Shown here one piece after another: positions 46,108 to 57,755 of a stretch of 64,000 nucleotides of DNA; within the stretch, counting starts at the first letter, position 1, and each line of letters begins with the position of its first letter. This DNA comes from Ornithodoros turicata (Eukaryota > Arthropoda > Arachnida > Ixodida > Argasidae), in NCBI RefSeq assembly GCF_037126465.1, contig NC_088209.1, forward strand, positions 434,001 through 498,000. The letters are read 5' to 3'. Position numbers and translations under genes: made by a program. A model generated the notes under the pieces. That model saw only the letters and a program-made list of their open reading frames with translations, made no database searches and was not told the origin of the DNA.

Positions 46108-47320
46108 CAGGTTAGCAATGTAAGCAGTGTTTATGTGCCTCTCACAACCTGCATCTTTATGCAAAAATACTCCAAAAGCCGGGAGACGACGTAACTAGAC
46201 AAAAAAGTAGAGAACTCCGACTTAACATAACAAAATAACAAGGTTTACTCAGACCTTTCGTTCGTCATGCGACGGACATCATCAGTGCCAAACTGAATGA
46301 GCGATTGCACAACCGGTCATTATTTAAGGAGATGGGAGTATTGTTCGGGGAGGGGCCACGGTTTTTGTTACAAACCGAGGGGGTCACTGCGTATGTGCCA
46401 AGACTCTAGAAGCTTCCTGTGTCCCCATCTTTGTTCTCTCTTGTTATGTTAAGTTGGAGTTCTCTACCTTTTTGTCTGCATTTTTATGCCTGAGGCTGTT
46501 TTTGTGACAAGCGGGCAAGGGTGCCGGCAACATGGCACATCTTCACAAAAATGCAGAAACAGAGAAACACACACAAAAAAAAATTACAGCATAACACAGT
46601 CCAAATCATTTTGTCGTGTCCGTTTTTCTGTGTCGTCTGTTCCGTATTTGTAAATTTTTTCCCGTGTGTAGTTTCTGAATTTTAAGCCCAAGAGCAGTTG
46701 CTGTAGAGGATGCTGAGAACATGCGAAGCATACATTTTCTCATTTTCACATTATGCTGTAAGCAGTGTGATATACAACTCAAAAGGAATTTAATGAGAGA
46801 CAACTTGTCCCCAAGACTAGTGTGAGAACATTGCAAAGGAAAAATAATTCTAAAACATAATGGATTACTATCCTATTTAATGGTACAGTATCAGATGAAA
46901 GTTATTTAAATAATATTAAAGAAGTAACCGTGCAAATTATCAGTCAAACAGTGAAGCTAGCTACACTACACTACAATGTGTCACATGTAACAATTCCAAA
47001 ACTGACACATGAACATTAGGGAGGCCGCAATAGTCAAAGCGGGGGTTACACCACTTGGCGAAAAGAAAAAGTAGATGAAGTGAACGCAACATGCGACAAA
47101 CCCAAGGAAACTATCTCGCTACAACTGCAATACATTGAAATTGTTCTTAAAACATAGAAGTTCAGTTCAGCGCACAAACACTCGGGAACCGAGCTCACGT
47201 GCTTTCCGTCCCCACCCCCCAGATCCGTCGCATTATTTCTCACTGTGTCATGACGGACCCCCTAACCTACAGCATACGTCACTTGCGCACAGTAGTATAA
47301 CATTTATATTATTGTATATG
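46108..47320 (+). repeat. Internal module, copy 3 (inner right)
   Basis: Begins ATGTAAGCAGTGTTTATGTG and runs through the hairpin MITE (about 46200-46480) to TTCAGCGCACAAACA and TAGTATAACATTTATATT. It aligns in the same orientation with 19490-20205. Near 47305-47325 it keeps uninterrupted sequence where the outer modules carry LINE-1. Confidence 0.65.
46200..46480. mobile_element. Hairpin MITE, right copy
   Basis: Mirror partner of 26010-26289, with the same ACAAAAAAGTAGAGAACTCC type ends. Confidence 0.7.
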
Positions 47321-47339
47321 TGTCAGGGCGCACACAGGC

Positions 47340-47640
47340 ACCGAAGAGGAAAGATATCAGCTGTCGCACACACAACCATCCCGAAAACTATATATGCCCA
47401 TCTTTGTTGATGCACCCACGAATCCACAGGAAGACCGCCGAGGCTTTCCCACTCGGATTAAGTACCTGTACCTTGAACTGTAAACAGTTTGCTGTACACT
47501 CCAGAAAACGAGAACAGCTGATTGCCGATTTCATGGGCGCGGTCATGCGAGCAGATAAGGACAGTTCAACAGAGGAGCAATTTTAGGTGAACGCGAATGT
47601 GGCGCTAGTGGTGGGCTCAACAATTTGCACTTCAAACGAC
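47340..47640 (+). repeat. TEEQF repeat, copy 3
   Basis: See 23250-23560. This copy is the mirror partner of 25045-25300 and has a small extra segment (CACACAGGCACCGAAGAGG region). Confidence 0.6.
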
Positions 47641-48076
47641 GTAAAACACCAAAAAGTGAGCAGGGAGGATGCTTGCTTGCTCATTTGTCATTGTTTGGGC
47701 CTGTAATCCACATCAGGGTGCAGAAAGGCTGCTAAATGCCGATGGCCGGCACAAGAAAAACGTGTTTGCAGTGGTTTTTGTCCCGTTGCGGTTCGAGCGA
47801 ATATACATTTTTGCTGCTTTCTTCCTCTCTTTTCTTTGTTTTTTTTTCTTTATCGTTTTTTACTGTTGTCGGTTCGTTCCGGAGCCCTAGCTTGGAAAGC
47901 TGCTCCTGTTTAGTTTCGGTGTAAAGCGGAATGTGGGGGCAGGGAGAACAGTCCACCGCTCCTCGTGTTTTCACGGTGGCTATGCCCCCTTCCCCGAATT
48001 TTTGCTCTGAGGACCTCTTTGTATATGCCGCACTTCTCAATCTCCAACTCCATGTCCCGCAGTGCTCTTCTTCAGG

Positions 48077-48111
48077 TTAGGTTAGGTTAGGTTAGGTTAG
48101 GTTAGGTTAGG
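48077..48111 (+). repeat. Interstitial telomere-like tract, (TTAGG)7
   Basis: Seven perfect TTAGG units, mirrored by five in the left copy. It lies about 300 bp upstream of recognisable Penelope coding sequence. Confidence 0.95.
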
Positions 48112-48189
48112 GCCCGCTCCCCCTTGCCGTGATGGACTTCCGAGTTAGTGCGAGCGAGATATCTCCGTAATGGAAAACCTGAAACGGTG

Positions 48190-50025
48190 CACTACAAACA
48201 AATGTCACCTCTGTGGATAATAATTTGAAACATACAGATGAAGGATTCATCTCATATCTAAAACGATTGCCAGCAATTCTGTTCTTTCTGTTTCTCGAAA
48301 TCGTAGAACGTGAAGAAAAACAATGTACAAGTTTCCGGCGATGCAGAATCAAAAATAAAAATACTTTCCGTCTGATCTTCTTCAAACTAAAACCAGTATC
48401 TGTCTTCTTGAGTTAGTCTTGCACTACAACAACTTTGTTTTTAATGACAAACATTATGTCCAAGTTCAGGGCGCAGCGATGCGTCCCCGTGTCTCACCCA
48501 ATGACGCAAACATCTTCATGGGGCTTTTTGAACAAAGAGCTTTAGAGACTTTTCCAGTGACACCATTAGTATTCCTGCGATACATTGGTGATATTTTTGC
48601 CATCTGGACAGCTGACGAAACCTCTCTACTCTCATTTTTTGATCATTTTAACTCACGGCACATTTCCATCAAATTCACGTGCAACTACTCACGAACTTCA
48701 ATCAGCTTTCTAGACGTCACTGTTTCTCTCGAGTCACGTTAACTCGTCACAGATCTCTATAAGAAGCCGACTGACAAACGGCAGTACCTTCATTTCAACA
48801 GCCATCACTCTAATATCCAAAAGCGAAACATTCCATTTGGACAACTCACACGTTTAAAACGCATATGTTCCAATACATAAGATTTTTTGAAGCATGCAAA
48901 GGACATGTGTAATGACTTCAAGGAGCGCAGATATGCAGACGAACTCATCGACAATGCCCTAGCCAGAGCCACCTCCCTAGACAGGGAAAGGTTGCTTTCT
49001 CGTGAATCCAATAACGCACCAAGTCATAATAAGTTTACTTTCATTACACCTTACAACCGCGCACTCCGTAATGTAGGATCTGTGTTCAAACGCCATTTAA
49101 ACATACTCCACGCCGATGAATATCTCAAAGACATTTTCCCTAATGTTCCGGCTATTACATTTCGGAGATCACGTAACATACGCGACTTACTCACTTCCTC
49201 CCGCAATAATCAACAGAGTCCCGGTTGCGCTCCTTGCAACAGTAACCGCTGCCAAACTTGCTTATTTATTGCAACATGTGCCTCCACCTGTAGCACTGTT
49301 AATGGTTTCGTTTTCTCTATTCGGCAGTCTCTTCACTGTAACCCATTCAATGTCTGCTATCTCATTACATGCAAACTGTGCAATAAACAATACATAGGCG
49401 AAACACGTAACACCATCCGTGAAAGATTTTATGGCCATAAATCAGATATTGTTAATAAACGTCAGTCACCTGTGTCGCTACATTTTAATATTCTGGGACA
49501 TGATCTGCATACGCATATACTTATCACCATTTTAGAATCCGGGTACGCTAATGACATCAAACGCAAAAATCGAGGATCCTATTTCATTTCGAAATTTGCT
49601 ACGTTACAGACGCACGGCATCAACGTGTACGGCGGCCCATTACAGTCCTTTATACTATGAGACTGTTTATTGTATTATCACTTGTCTGCCATTTTTCACA
49701 TCATACACGATGATACACAATCAGTAAGCCACGAACTCCGCGTTACTTTCCCAGAGTCTGGAAGCTCTTAGCCATCAAGGTGCTGTGTGTCCTCAATCCT
49801 TCGCCGTTGAGCCCTAATTCCCCGTACGCATTCTAAAGCTCTTTGTGCCAACTGGCTGCTGTGCCTATTCATGTGATGCTCATTGGTTTCCTCCACGTAC
49901 AACTCCGACTCGTCTGTATATCTGTCTGACCTTGTCCAGCCACCTCCTATTGATTGCGTTTTGTTTTTATTTTTGTTTATATTTGTATTGCGTTTTCACA
50001 GTCATTTCATTGCGTCATTTTCACA
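48190..50025 (+). pseudogene. Penelope-like retroelement, decayed
   Basis: Plus-strand remnants of a Penelope-like element. 48419-48742 is the C-terminal part of its reverse transcriptase (VQGAAM, then RYIGDIFAIW). The usual YIDD-type catalytic box reads YIGD, so an active-site aspartate is replaced. 48887-49660 is the connector and a GIY-YIG endonuclease of the Penelope type: a CAPC...CQTC Cys cluster, then VCYLITCKLCNKQYIGETRN and RERFYGH. Frames are broken between them. The left copy keeps only the 5' portion (about 24370-24530), so most of it was deleted there or gained here. Element ends are approximate. Confidence 0.85.
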
Positions 50026-50444
50026 GTTGAGTTCTACGGGCGCGTATCTTTACCAAGAAAGACTATAATGACTAATAAGGATGTCTAATCAATTAAATTC
50101 ATTAATTAACTCTAATAAGGACGTCTTGAACAAAAGCCAAATACCGATATGGGAGACAGTCCTATTTAAAATCCACACCACGTTTAAAAATTTTGAAACA
50201 CGTACGTGTATTAAAATATCCATCCCTGAATTTTGACATGCAAATGGGCCAAAACCGAAACCGTGGCAACCACGTTTGGGGCGGTGGTCTTCACGGTACG
50301 GGATCTGTATATACTTCTGTATGTCAACTGCGCTCGCAACTATATTGTCTTGGCTCGGAAACCGTATGTTTCCGGAACTTGAAATCTGCCCGATACATAT
50401 ACAGTAATATATACCTTCAATATACCCTGATACATATACGGTCA

Positions 50445-53400
50445 AGAAATTGGGACTTGCTCCACTGCAATCTTTCCCGGAGTTCACAAGAGACACTGTT
50501 TGTGGATTTATGCCTTACATTTAATCACGGTCACTCAAATCTATCGCATGTCGTTCCACATCCTACCCGAATAACTCATGCCACAGAGTCAACCCTTGAC
50601 TTGGTTTTAACATCCCATCCTGAGCACATCACTTCTTTGCATGTCACTGATGGTCTCAGTGACCACAAGGCCATTTTCTTCTATATCTCTTCAAGTCGTT
50701 CAAATGTTCGTAAATTCAACGATAAAACCATATACGACTATGCTCGAGCTAACTTCCAAGCCATCAACGAAGGTCTTGAAGCTCTGTATGAAAATTCCTT
50801 TCATGGCACCTCGCCTCACCACATTGAGGATAACTGGTCCCTCTTTCGTGACAACATAACCTTACCCAGTACCATGTTCCAAAGATAAGAGTGAAATCTT
50901 ATGATCACAAACCTTGGTTCACGAAAAGTCTCAAAATTTTGCTAACCAAGAAAAAGCGTTTATTCAGGAAGGCAAAGCGTCTTGGCGACGACGTATCATG
51001 GGCTAAATTTCACTACTGTGAACGGAAATACAGGCGCTCGATCAAGGAAGTGAAACATAAGTTCTTTACCACCGACCTTCCGTCTCTCTTGACGAATAAA
51101 CCAAAACAATTTTGGAAAAATTTATCCCTGCCAAAATCCCACCTTATCAGTCTGACACCCGCCGGCAACGACTGCGCCAACGCTTTCGCTTCCTTGTTTT
51201 CATCCGTTTTCAACACCGATAACGGGTACACCCAAACTCCATTATCAGTAATCGCCTCCTCACTTATGGTCCCCATTCATATCAGCACTCATGACATTTG
51301 TAAAATCATTGAGTCACTTAAGCTGTCGTCAAGTGCTGGTCCGGACTCTATTAACCCGAAAGTTCTATACAACACCAGATCTATTTCCAGCAAGATTCTA
51401 TGTTGCATATTTACTCAGTCGCTCCAAGATTCTGCTTTACCGCAGGACTGGAAGACGGCGAAGATTGTCCCTATTCACAACTCAGGCAGCTGCAACATCG
51501 TTAATAACTACCGCCCCATTTCACTCACTTCTATAGTATGTGAAATTCTCGAACACATAATCTTCTCCAACGTAGTTAAGTACCTTGAAGAAAAATGCTT
51601 CTTCTATCCCTTGCAGCACGGATTTCGAAAGCTCTTTTCGTGTGAAACTCAAGTAGCCAGTTTTGTTCACGGCATCTTTCTCCAGGCGGACAATAATCAT
51701 CAGACTGACGCCGCTTTCTTAGACTTTCGCAAGGCCTTCGATATGGTGCCGCGCTCAAACTCTCTCTGCTTAACCTCGACCTGTATGTCGTCCGTTGGAT
51801 AGCGCAATTTCTGACTAATCGTACGTTATTTGTTACTTGCAACAACCACCTATCCCCAAATGTACCTGTGCTTTCTGGTGTCCCTCAGGGTTCAGTCCTC
51901 GGCCCTGTCCTTTTCCTTATCTATATAAATGACCTTCCTTCAGGCATATCTTCCACGATTCGTCTCTTTGCTGATGACTGTGTAGTGTACAGGCAAATCC
52001 TCTCTCCTTCTGACCAACTAACTTTACATAATCCGGCGTTGGTGCAATGAGTGGCAAATACCTCCGAACATTGCAAAGTGTCGCATTTTGTCGTTTTCTC
52101 GAAGACGGGTCTCCTGTCTTCCTCCCTTCCCCTACACTCTAAGTGATATCACATTAACCCGAGCAGATTCTTACAAATATCTTGGAATCCGCCTTTCCTC
52201 CAACCTAACTTGAAACGAGCACATCAACCACATAATAACTAACGCTTCTCGCTCCCTAGGCTTTGTTAGACGCCCCCTCAGGTTGGCGCCCTCAATCTTA
52301 AGCTCCTAACCTTCACGGCTCTTGTACGAAGCAAGCTGGAATATGCATCACCTATTTGGGACCCTCCCCAAAAGTATCTCTGCGACGCCATAGAAGCCGT
52401 CCAGAATCGGGCTGCCCGTTTCATTTCCAACGACTACTAATTCGATACTTCTGTAACCGCATTAAAATCAGGTCTTAATCTCAACTCACTCGAACATCGT
52501 CGCGGTCTTGCCAAGTTAGCCCTCTTCCATAGGTTATTTTTCATCTTGCCACCGCACCAATCACCCATCACCCGCTCGAGTGTCATTTTTCCTCGCATCG
52601 ACCACACTAATAAGGTCACACGCTTTCATTGTAATACCAATGCATTATCCAGATCATTCTTTTGTTCAACTGCCATCGAATGGAACAACCTCCCATCATC
52701 TCTCGCAACTATTATCGACCATACAGTATTTTGTAACACCCTCTCCCGTTCACTCCACCCACAAGACCACCACACTTGTATGTCAGTTGCTATGAAATTT
52801 TTCTCCTCCCCCTTACCATATTTGTTAATTATCTGTACTTGTGTGAACGAACTTTCTGTTTCATGCTTTAATACTTGTTTTCATATAAGTTTGTACTGTC
52901 GCCGTTTCTTTATTTTCCTGTTTACTTACTGCTAATTGTGTTGTTGTTTTTTGCTTGCTTGTTTGTTTCTATCAAGTTGCTGTAAATGTACCTTACGCTC
53001 CAGTTCCCACCCCCCATGCACTCTAAGAAAAAAAGGAGTAAAACGGGGAGTAATTGCAGCTTCTACTCCCCTAGTCTGCAATGACTCCCCATTTTAGTCC
53101 CCTAACCCAACATTTAGTCCCGACATTTACTCCCCAGGACTGCAAATTGTCACTAAACTTCGCGAATGGTCTCCTGAATGCAAAAGTCTACGTAAATATG
53201 TGCCCTTGCTCAATTTGAACGACATAAGGCTGTATAACTCAGACAACGTAGCAATTTTCCAGCCACACAGAGCAAGAAACAGTTAGCGCATCTTTCTTCG
53301 CAAATTGTGCCCTAGTATGGCGCAAGATTTTATATCACTCGATATATCACGGTTGACGGTTCGCTTCAAACTGTTTTCATGCATGCGCACCAATTATGTA

Positions 53401-53606
53401 CCTGGGACTCTTACAACAGCGCGTGAAATGCAGTCTTCACTCTGTGACATTCATTTACTCCCGTGCATTTACTCTTGAAAGGGACCATTTTTTGTGGCAA
53501 TGCAATTACTCCCCAAAAGGAGTAAAAGTACTCCTTTTTTTCTTAGAGTGTGTAATATCCTCCGGACCCTTGGGGTTCTCGAAATAACTAAATAAATAAA
53601 TAAATA
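50445..53606 (+). pseudogene. LINE-1 (CR1/Jockey-like), right copy, 5'-truncated
   Basis: Mirror partner of 20206-23150. Starts in the endonuclease tail (THATESTLDLVLTSHPEH, then DGLSDHKAI, about 50575-50680) and continues through a linker (50891 on) into the reverse transcriptase: [27 protein letters not shown], then [20 protein letters not shown] and the catalytic [10 protein letters not shown] near 51970. A C-terminal segment follows (52546-52935). Frameshifts occur near 50888, 51780 and after 52050. A 532-bp MITE (53019-53550) sits in its 3' part, and the 3' end is an (AAAT)n tail near 53585-53606. Confidence 0.87.
53019..53550. mobile_element. 532-bp MITE in right LINE-1
   Basis: Ends CACTCTAAGAAAAAAAGGAGT and the inverse complement. 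It is flanked by TG on each side (53017-53018 and 53551-53552); comparison with the left copy (about 20255-20270) shows the empty site. Body rich in ACTCCCC/GGAGTA phrases. The superfamily is not certain. Confidence 0.8.
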
Positions 53607-54740
53607 TGAATGTTATACTAGAGCGCAAGTAGCGTCTGATGTAGGTCCAGGGTCTCAATAGTTCAATAGTTTATTGAAATCATCAAAAACATATGTCTGA
53701 GCTAATAAAGGACCGAGAGGGCAGGCCCTGTAAATCGGTTCTGATACATAATCAGTGATGTATAAAATAAGCGTATGGGGAAACATTATTACACGTAAAA
53801 ATTACATTCAGCATTACATAAGACAGTACTACATGCCACAACACATTATTACACATATTACATTGCTGCTATAAAAAGAAAGAAAAAGAAGAAGAAAAAA
53901 AACATATGTCACTGTCAGCTAAGCATTAACACAAGAAAATGTGAGCAGTAGACCGAATTAGACTCATTGTCAAGACCCATGACGGAAGTGCTATGTGTCG
54001 CGAAAATACATTTGACAATGGCGTTTAAATAATTGGAACCTACCTAACGAGCGTATGGAAATCGGAAATCGGAAGACTGTTCCACAGGCGGGCACCGAAA
54101 GATGAAACAGGAAAAAAAAAAAGAAACGTAGTTAGTGCGATATGTTGGACACTGAAGTGATAGGAGCTGATTTCTGAGAGGGTAGGGTGTGGCGAGATGC
54201 CGGAGCTGCATCTGATATCTAACAGAAGATCCGTAGAATGCGGCATGCATCAGTTGAGAGACTTTATATCTCAGAAGGTTGGAACACGTAACTCAGAAAA
54301 GGCAAAAGACACCGATTCTCTGGGACCAATGAATAGAATAGTGCGTAAGGCCCTTTTCTGTGCCATGTACAAGGGATCAAGGTTGGAAGGATAAGTGAGA
54401 CCGTAAACATCTATGCCATAACTAATGTGTGAACGAATGAGGGCATAATACACAGTTAGCAATGTGTTGGAGGTCGCGAGGTGCCGAAGCTTGGATAGTG
54501 CGAACAAACCTCCTGCAATTTTACGACGAACAAAATCAATGTTATGATGCCAACTCAAGTTTTCATGTAGAACCAGGCCCAGGAAACGAACGGAGGGAAC
54601 ACGAGTGAGAACCTGACTGCCTATCGAAATTTGATTATCATCTAGGTCAACGCACTTTTGAGGGGAGTGAAAGACAACGTAGCATGACTTATCGAAATTA
54701 GCAGCTAATCTGTTTGATAACAAGTGATGAAGTTTACCAA

Positions 54741-54786
54741 GTGATGAAGTTTACCAAGAACAATTGTTCTTGGTAAACTTCATCAC
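54741..54786. repeat. Perfect 46-bp palindrome
   Basis: The two 23-bp halves are exact inverse complements with no loop, centred at 54763/54764. One half repeats a sequence that also occurs just upstream (54724-54740 region), as if copied back on itself. Confidence 0.95.
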
Positions 54787-54810
54787 TGGTTGTTACTTAC
54801 TTCACTGGTT

Positions 54811-54870
54811 CTTACTTCACTCTTTCATAAAGCTAACCTTAAGGTTAGCTTTATGAAAGAGTGAAGTAAG
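54811..54870. repeat. Perfect 60-bp palindrome
   Basis: Two 30-bp halves, exact inverse complements with no loop, centred at 54840/54841. The right half is normal LINE-2 coding sequence on the minus strand; the left half is an inverted duplicate. Confidence 0.95.
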
Positions 54871-57046
54871 CGTTTCCCCTTCCACAAATATGTTCGTGTC
54901 GTCAGCGTAGAGAAAGCTGGTAGAGTTTAAATAATGTGACAAATCGTTAATGTAAACAAGAAAGAGAAAGGGGCCAAGAATGGAACCCTGTGGGACGCCA
55001 GTAGACAAAGAACCCAAACGAGATTTGGTGCCATCCTGTTGGACAAACTGTTTCCTGTTGTGTAGAAAGTCCCGAAGCAGCCTGAGTGGCGTGCCTCTCA
55101 CACCATATCTATGTAATCTTTGGAAGAGTATCTCATGGTTAATTAAGTGAAAGGCCTTCGTTAGATCAATAAAAGTGTGGTTAAAGGCTTTGCCTCGATG
55201 TTCATTCTAATTTTTTCTGTCGCATGTGCTAGGGCTAGTATTGTTGACCTATTTTTGCGAAATCCATATTGAGAGCAGCTAAATATATTATTTGATTCGA
55301 AAAGACATTCAAGACGCGCCAGGATTATTTTTTCTACTAATCGGCGACAGCAGGGCCTGTAGTTGGATGTTGCTGTGCTGTCTCCTTTTTTAAATATAGC
55401 CAGAACTTTTGCAATTTTCAGTTTTTCTGGGAAAACACCCTGTTCAAGACACTCATTGAACAATTTCGCAAGAGGCTCAGCAAGAAGATGACAAACTATC
55501 TTAAGGACCTAGGGGGAAATTTCATCGTACCCGGTTGACTTCAGCGGTTTTAGCCCTTGTATAACCGAAATAACTTCTGATATACTCGTTGGTGCCATGA
55601 AAAAGGAGGCGGAGTTGAATGAATGAAGGAAGCGGAACACTAAGATTAGATACGTTACCCGGGCACACACGTGTAGAAACGTTGCAAAAGTAATCGTTGA
55701 ATACATTAACGATATCACTTTACATAATCACAGGAGCCCCATTGTGCCTAAGTAGGCGCGCACCTGGAGTATCAACGTTGTTCTTCCTAGATAAAGCAGT
55801 GTTTATCGTACGCCAGAGACGCTTTGGATCACCTGCCGAGCGACTGATAGCAGATGCAAAGTGACGTTGTTTTGCAGTCTTTATTATGCTTTTAAGAACG
55901 TTATTGTACCTTGAGTATCTTGCTCGAAGGTTACTGTTCGATGGGGAGAATCTTAATTTACGGTACAGATTGTTCTTGCGCTTTATGCTTCGGAGAATTC
56001 CTTTAGTTATCCAAGGTTGTATTATAGTTCCACGTCGACTTTCTTTCTTCTTTCTTCTTTGCACAATGCACAATGCAATTCTTTGCACAATGGGCATAGT
56101 GCAGCTTTCAATAATACCCGTGAGTGTGGAGAAAAAGAAACTAAACTTTTCCTGTATATTCATGAAGTTCCAAGAAATTTCGGAGAGGCAATTCTCAAGA
56201 GCGCTGAAGTTCAGGTGGGGCCGAGTGTCTAACGAAGGTGAAGGAGGTTTAGCGTTATTACAGGCAACGTAGATCATCTCATGGTCGGATATATCACAGG
56301 ACACAACACCATGTGTGAGGCTTTGTTCCGTCAAATTAGTTACGACGTGGTCAAGTAGAGTACCGTGGTTAGTCATACCAAGACGTCTTGCTGCAGAGAT
56401 TAACTGTCTAAAGCCAAAAGATGCTAACGTTTCAGTGTAAGACAGAGACATCGGTTTTCAAAAGGTCAATATTGAGATCACCAAGAGTAATAACGTTATA
56501 TTTGGACGACGAAAAATGGTGAAGCAAGTCAGTAAACGCACTCAAAAACGTTGTTAGGTCGCTACTTGGTGACCGATATATTACACCTACAATAAGTGGA
56601 CGGTTGCGAAAACAACAAATAGAGGGAGGACAGCTAACAACTTCAACGAAAAGAGACTCAACTAACGATACATTCAAATGCAGGTCTCGCTTGACAGAGT
56701 AGACGACATTTTTGTAGTCAATATATAGTGCTACACCTCCGTGGGAGTCAGCCCTATGACATAATTCTGGATTGTAACCTTCTAACGTCAGAAAGGGTTC
56801 ATGTGCTACACATGTCCACGTTTCAGATAAAGCGAAAAATGACAGATTGCTTTTTAGGCATGAGATAACATCTTTTATATCATCTAGATGTTTAGGTAGA
56901 CTGCGTACATTTAGATGCAGTGCAAACGGGTCAGCTACGACAATGTTGGACAACTGATCCAGTTTAACATAAGCCATACAGCAAAAAAGAAAAGAAACAG
57001 AAAAAAACTGACGCACTACAATAAAGAAGTGATGCAGTACCGTATC

Positions 57047-57430
57047 TCAGCTGCGTTGCAGGATGCAAAACGCAACAACCCACAGTGCTGTGAGGTCATT
57101 AATGTGTCTTATTTGCACAGCTTTGGTGCCATCCTCGCGTCTAACGAAGATACGGCCATCCCGCACACAGACGTGAATAATTGCACTTAGCGAAGGTTCT
57201 GAGACAGATGGGGTCTGGTACGAGCTTGATTTGTTTAGGCTACAAGTTGGGCAGACCCAGGAGTCCCATTCAACGTCAGTAAATGCCTTCAGATTAGTTT
57301 TGGTGACACCAGAACATTTTCCACCCTGATAGAAGTTGGAACACTTTGTACAGGCAACAAAAAGATTATCCTTAATAAAGGATTGCGTGCACGTAAGACA
57401 TATATAAGAGTCATTAGGTTTCAGGACCAT
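57047..57430 (-). CDS. LINE-2 ORF1: PHD-finger protein (127 aa)
   Basis: From ATG 57430 the frame is open to a stop at 57047. A zinc-binding cluster CLTC...C..C...C..V...W.CPTC occupies about residues 10-65 and looks like a PHD finger, as found in ORF1 of many CR1-group LINEs. The likely role is nucleic-acid or chromatin binding within the LINE ribonucleoprotein. ORF2 follows at once on the same strand. No clear coiled coil. An upstream in-frame GTG is ignored in favour of ATG. Confidence 0.78.
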   Translation of the reverse strand: MVLKPNDSYICLTCTQSFIKDNLFVACTKCSNFYQGGKCSGVTKTNLKAFTDVEWDSWVCPTCSLNKSSSYQTPSVSEPSLSAIIHVCVRDGRIFVRREDGTKAVQIRHINDLTALWVVAFCILQRS

Positions 57431-57498
57431 GGTTTCACTCACAGTGTGCAGTCAAGTGGGGAGAGCGGTACGGTACAAGCGTAGGTAAAGCTCTTACC

Positions 57499-57755
57499 TA
57501 AGAACGTAAGTTAACAAATGTCATATGCGTGCTCGACAGTGATTCCCCACAAGACTGCAGGAGGTAGCGTTGTTGCTATTCGTTTTGTAGCATCTTGTAG
57601 GTGACATCAGTTACAGCAGGAAATCCGGAGCGCAGATGTAGCGTAGTTCCACGTGCGGCTTGGTGACGCTCAGCTGCTGATTCGAGCGAGGGGTAATCTA
57701 AGAACGTAAGATAATAAATGTCTGATGCGTGCTAGACAGTGATTCCCCACAAGAG
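57499..57755 (-). promoter_or_regulatory. LINE-2 5' region with two about 200-bp monomers
   Basis: The phrase TAAGAACGTAAG...GATTCCCCACAAG occurs at 57499-57553 and again at 57699-57753, exactly 200 bp apart with about six differences. Tandem 5' monomers often carry the internal promoter of LINEs; promoter function here is inference. Confidence 0.6.

Larger units (their letters stand above)
54040..56977 (-). pseudogene. LINE-2 ORF2: endonuclease and reverse transcriptase, broken
   Basis: From ATG 56977: an apurinic-type endonuclease (LHLNVRSL, then ALSETW, GGVALYI and TLGDLNIDLL) to a frameshift near 56440. A linker follows (56451-55720), then the reverse transcriptase with NYRP (about 55360), QYGFRKNRST, GVPQGSILGPFLFLVYIND and the catalytic YADDTNIF near 54930. 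Two adjacent palindromes (54741-54786 and 54811-54870) interrupt the coding sequence. The C-terminal part continues at 54723-54271 (RFLGLVLHENLSW) and ends near 54040 (FGARLWNSLP). The protein would nick target DNA and prime reverse transcription there, but this copy cannot encode a continuous product. Confidence 0.88.
53657..57755 (-). mobile_element. LINE-2 (CR1-like), nearly full length
   Basis: Minus-strand LINE of about 4.1 kb present only in the right transposon copy. It contains two 5' promoter-like monomers, a PHD-finger ORF1, an endonuclease plus reverse-transcriptase ORF2 and a short 3' tail (AATAAACTATTGAACTATT). The left copy (about 20150-20165) shows the empty site; flanks carry an imperfect 5-bp repeat (GTCTC/ATCTC). 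ORF2 is broken by frameshifts and by the palindromes at 54741-54870. Confidence 0.87.
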
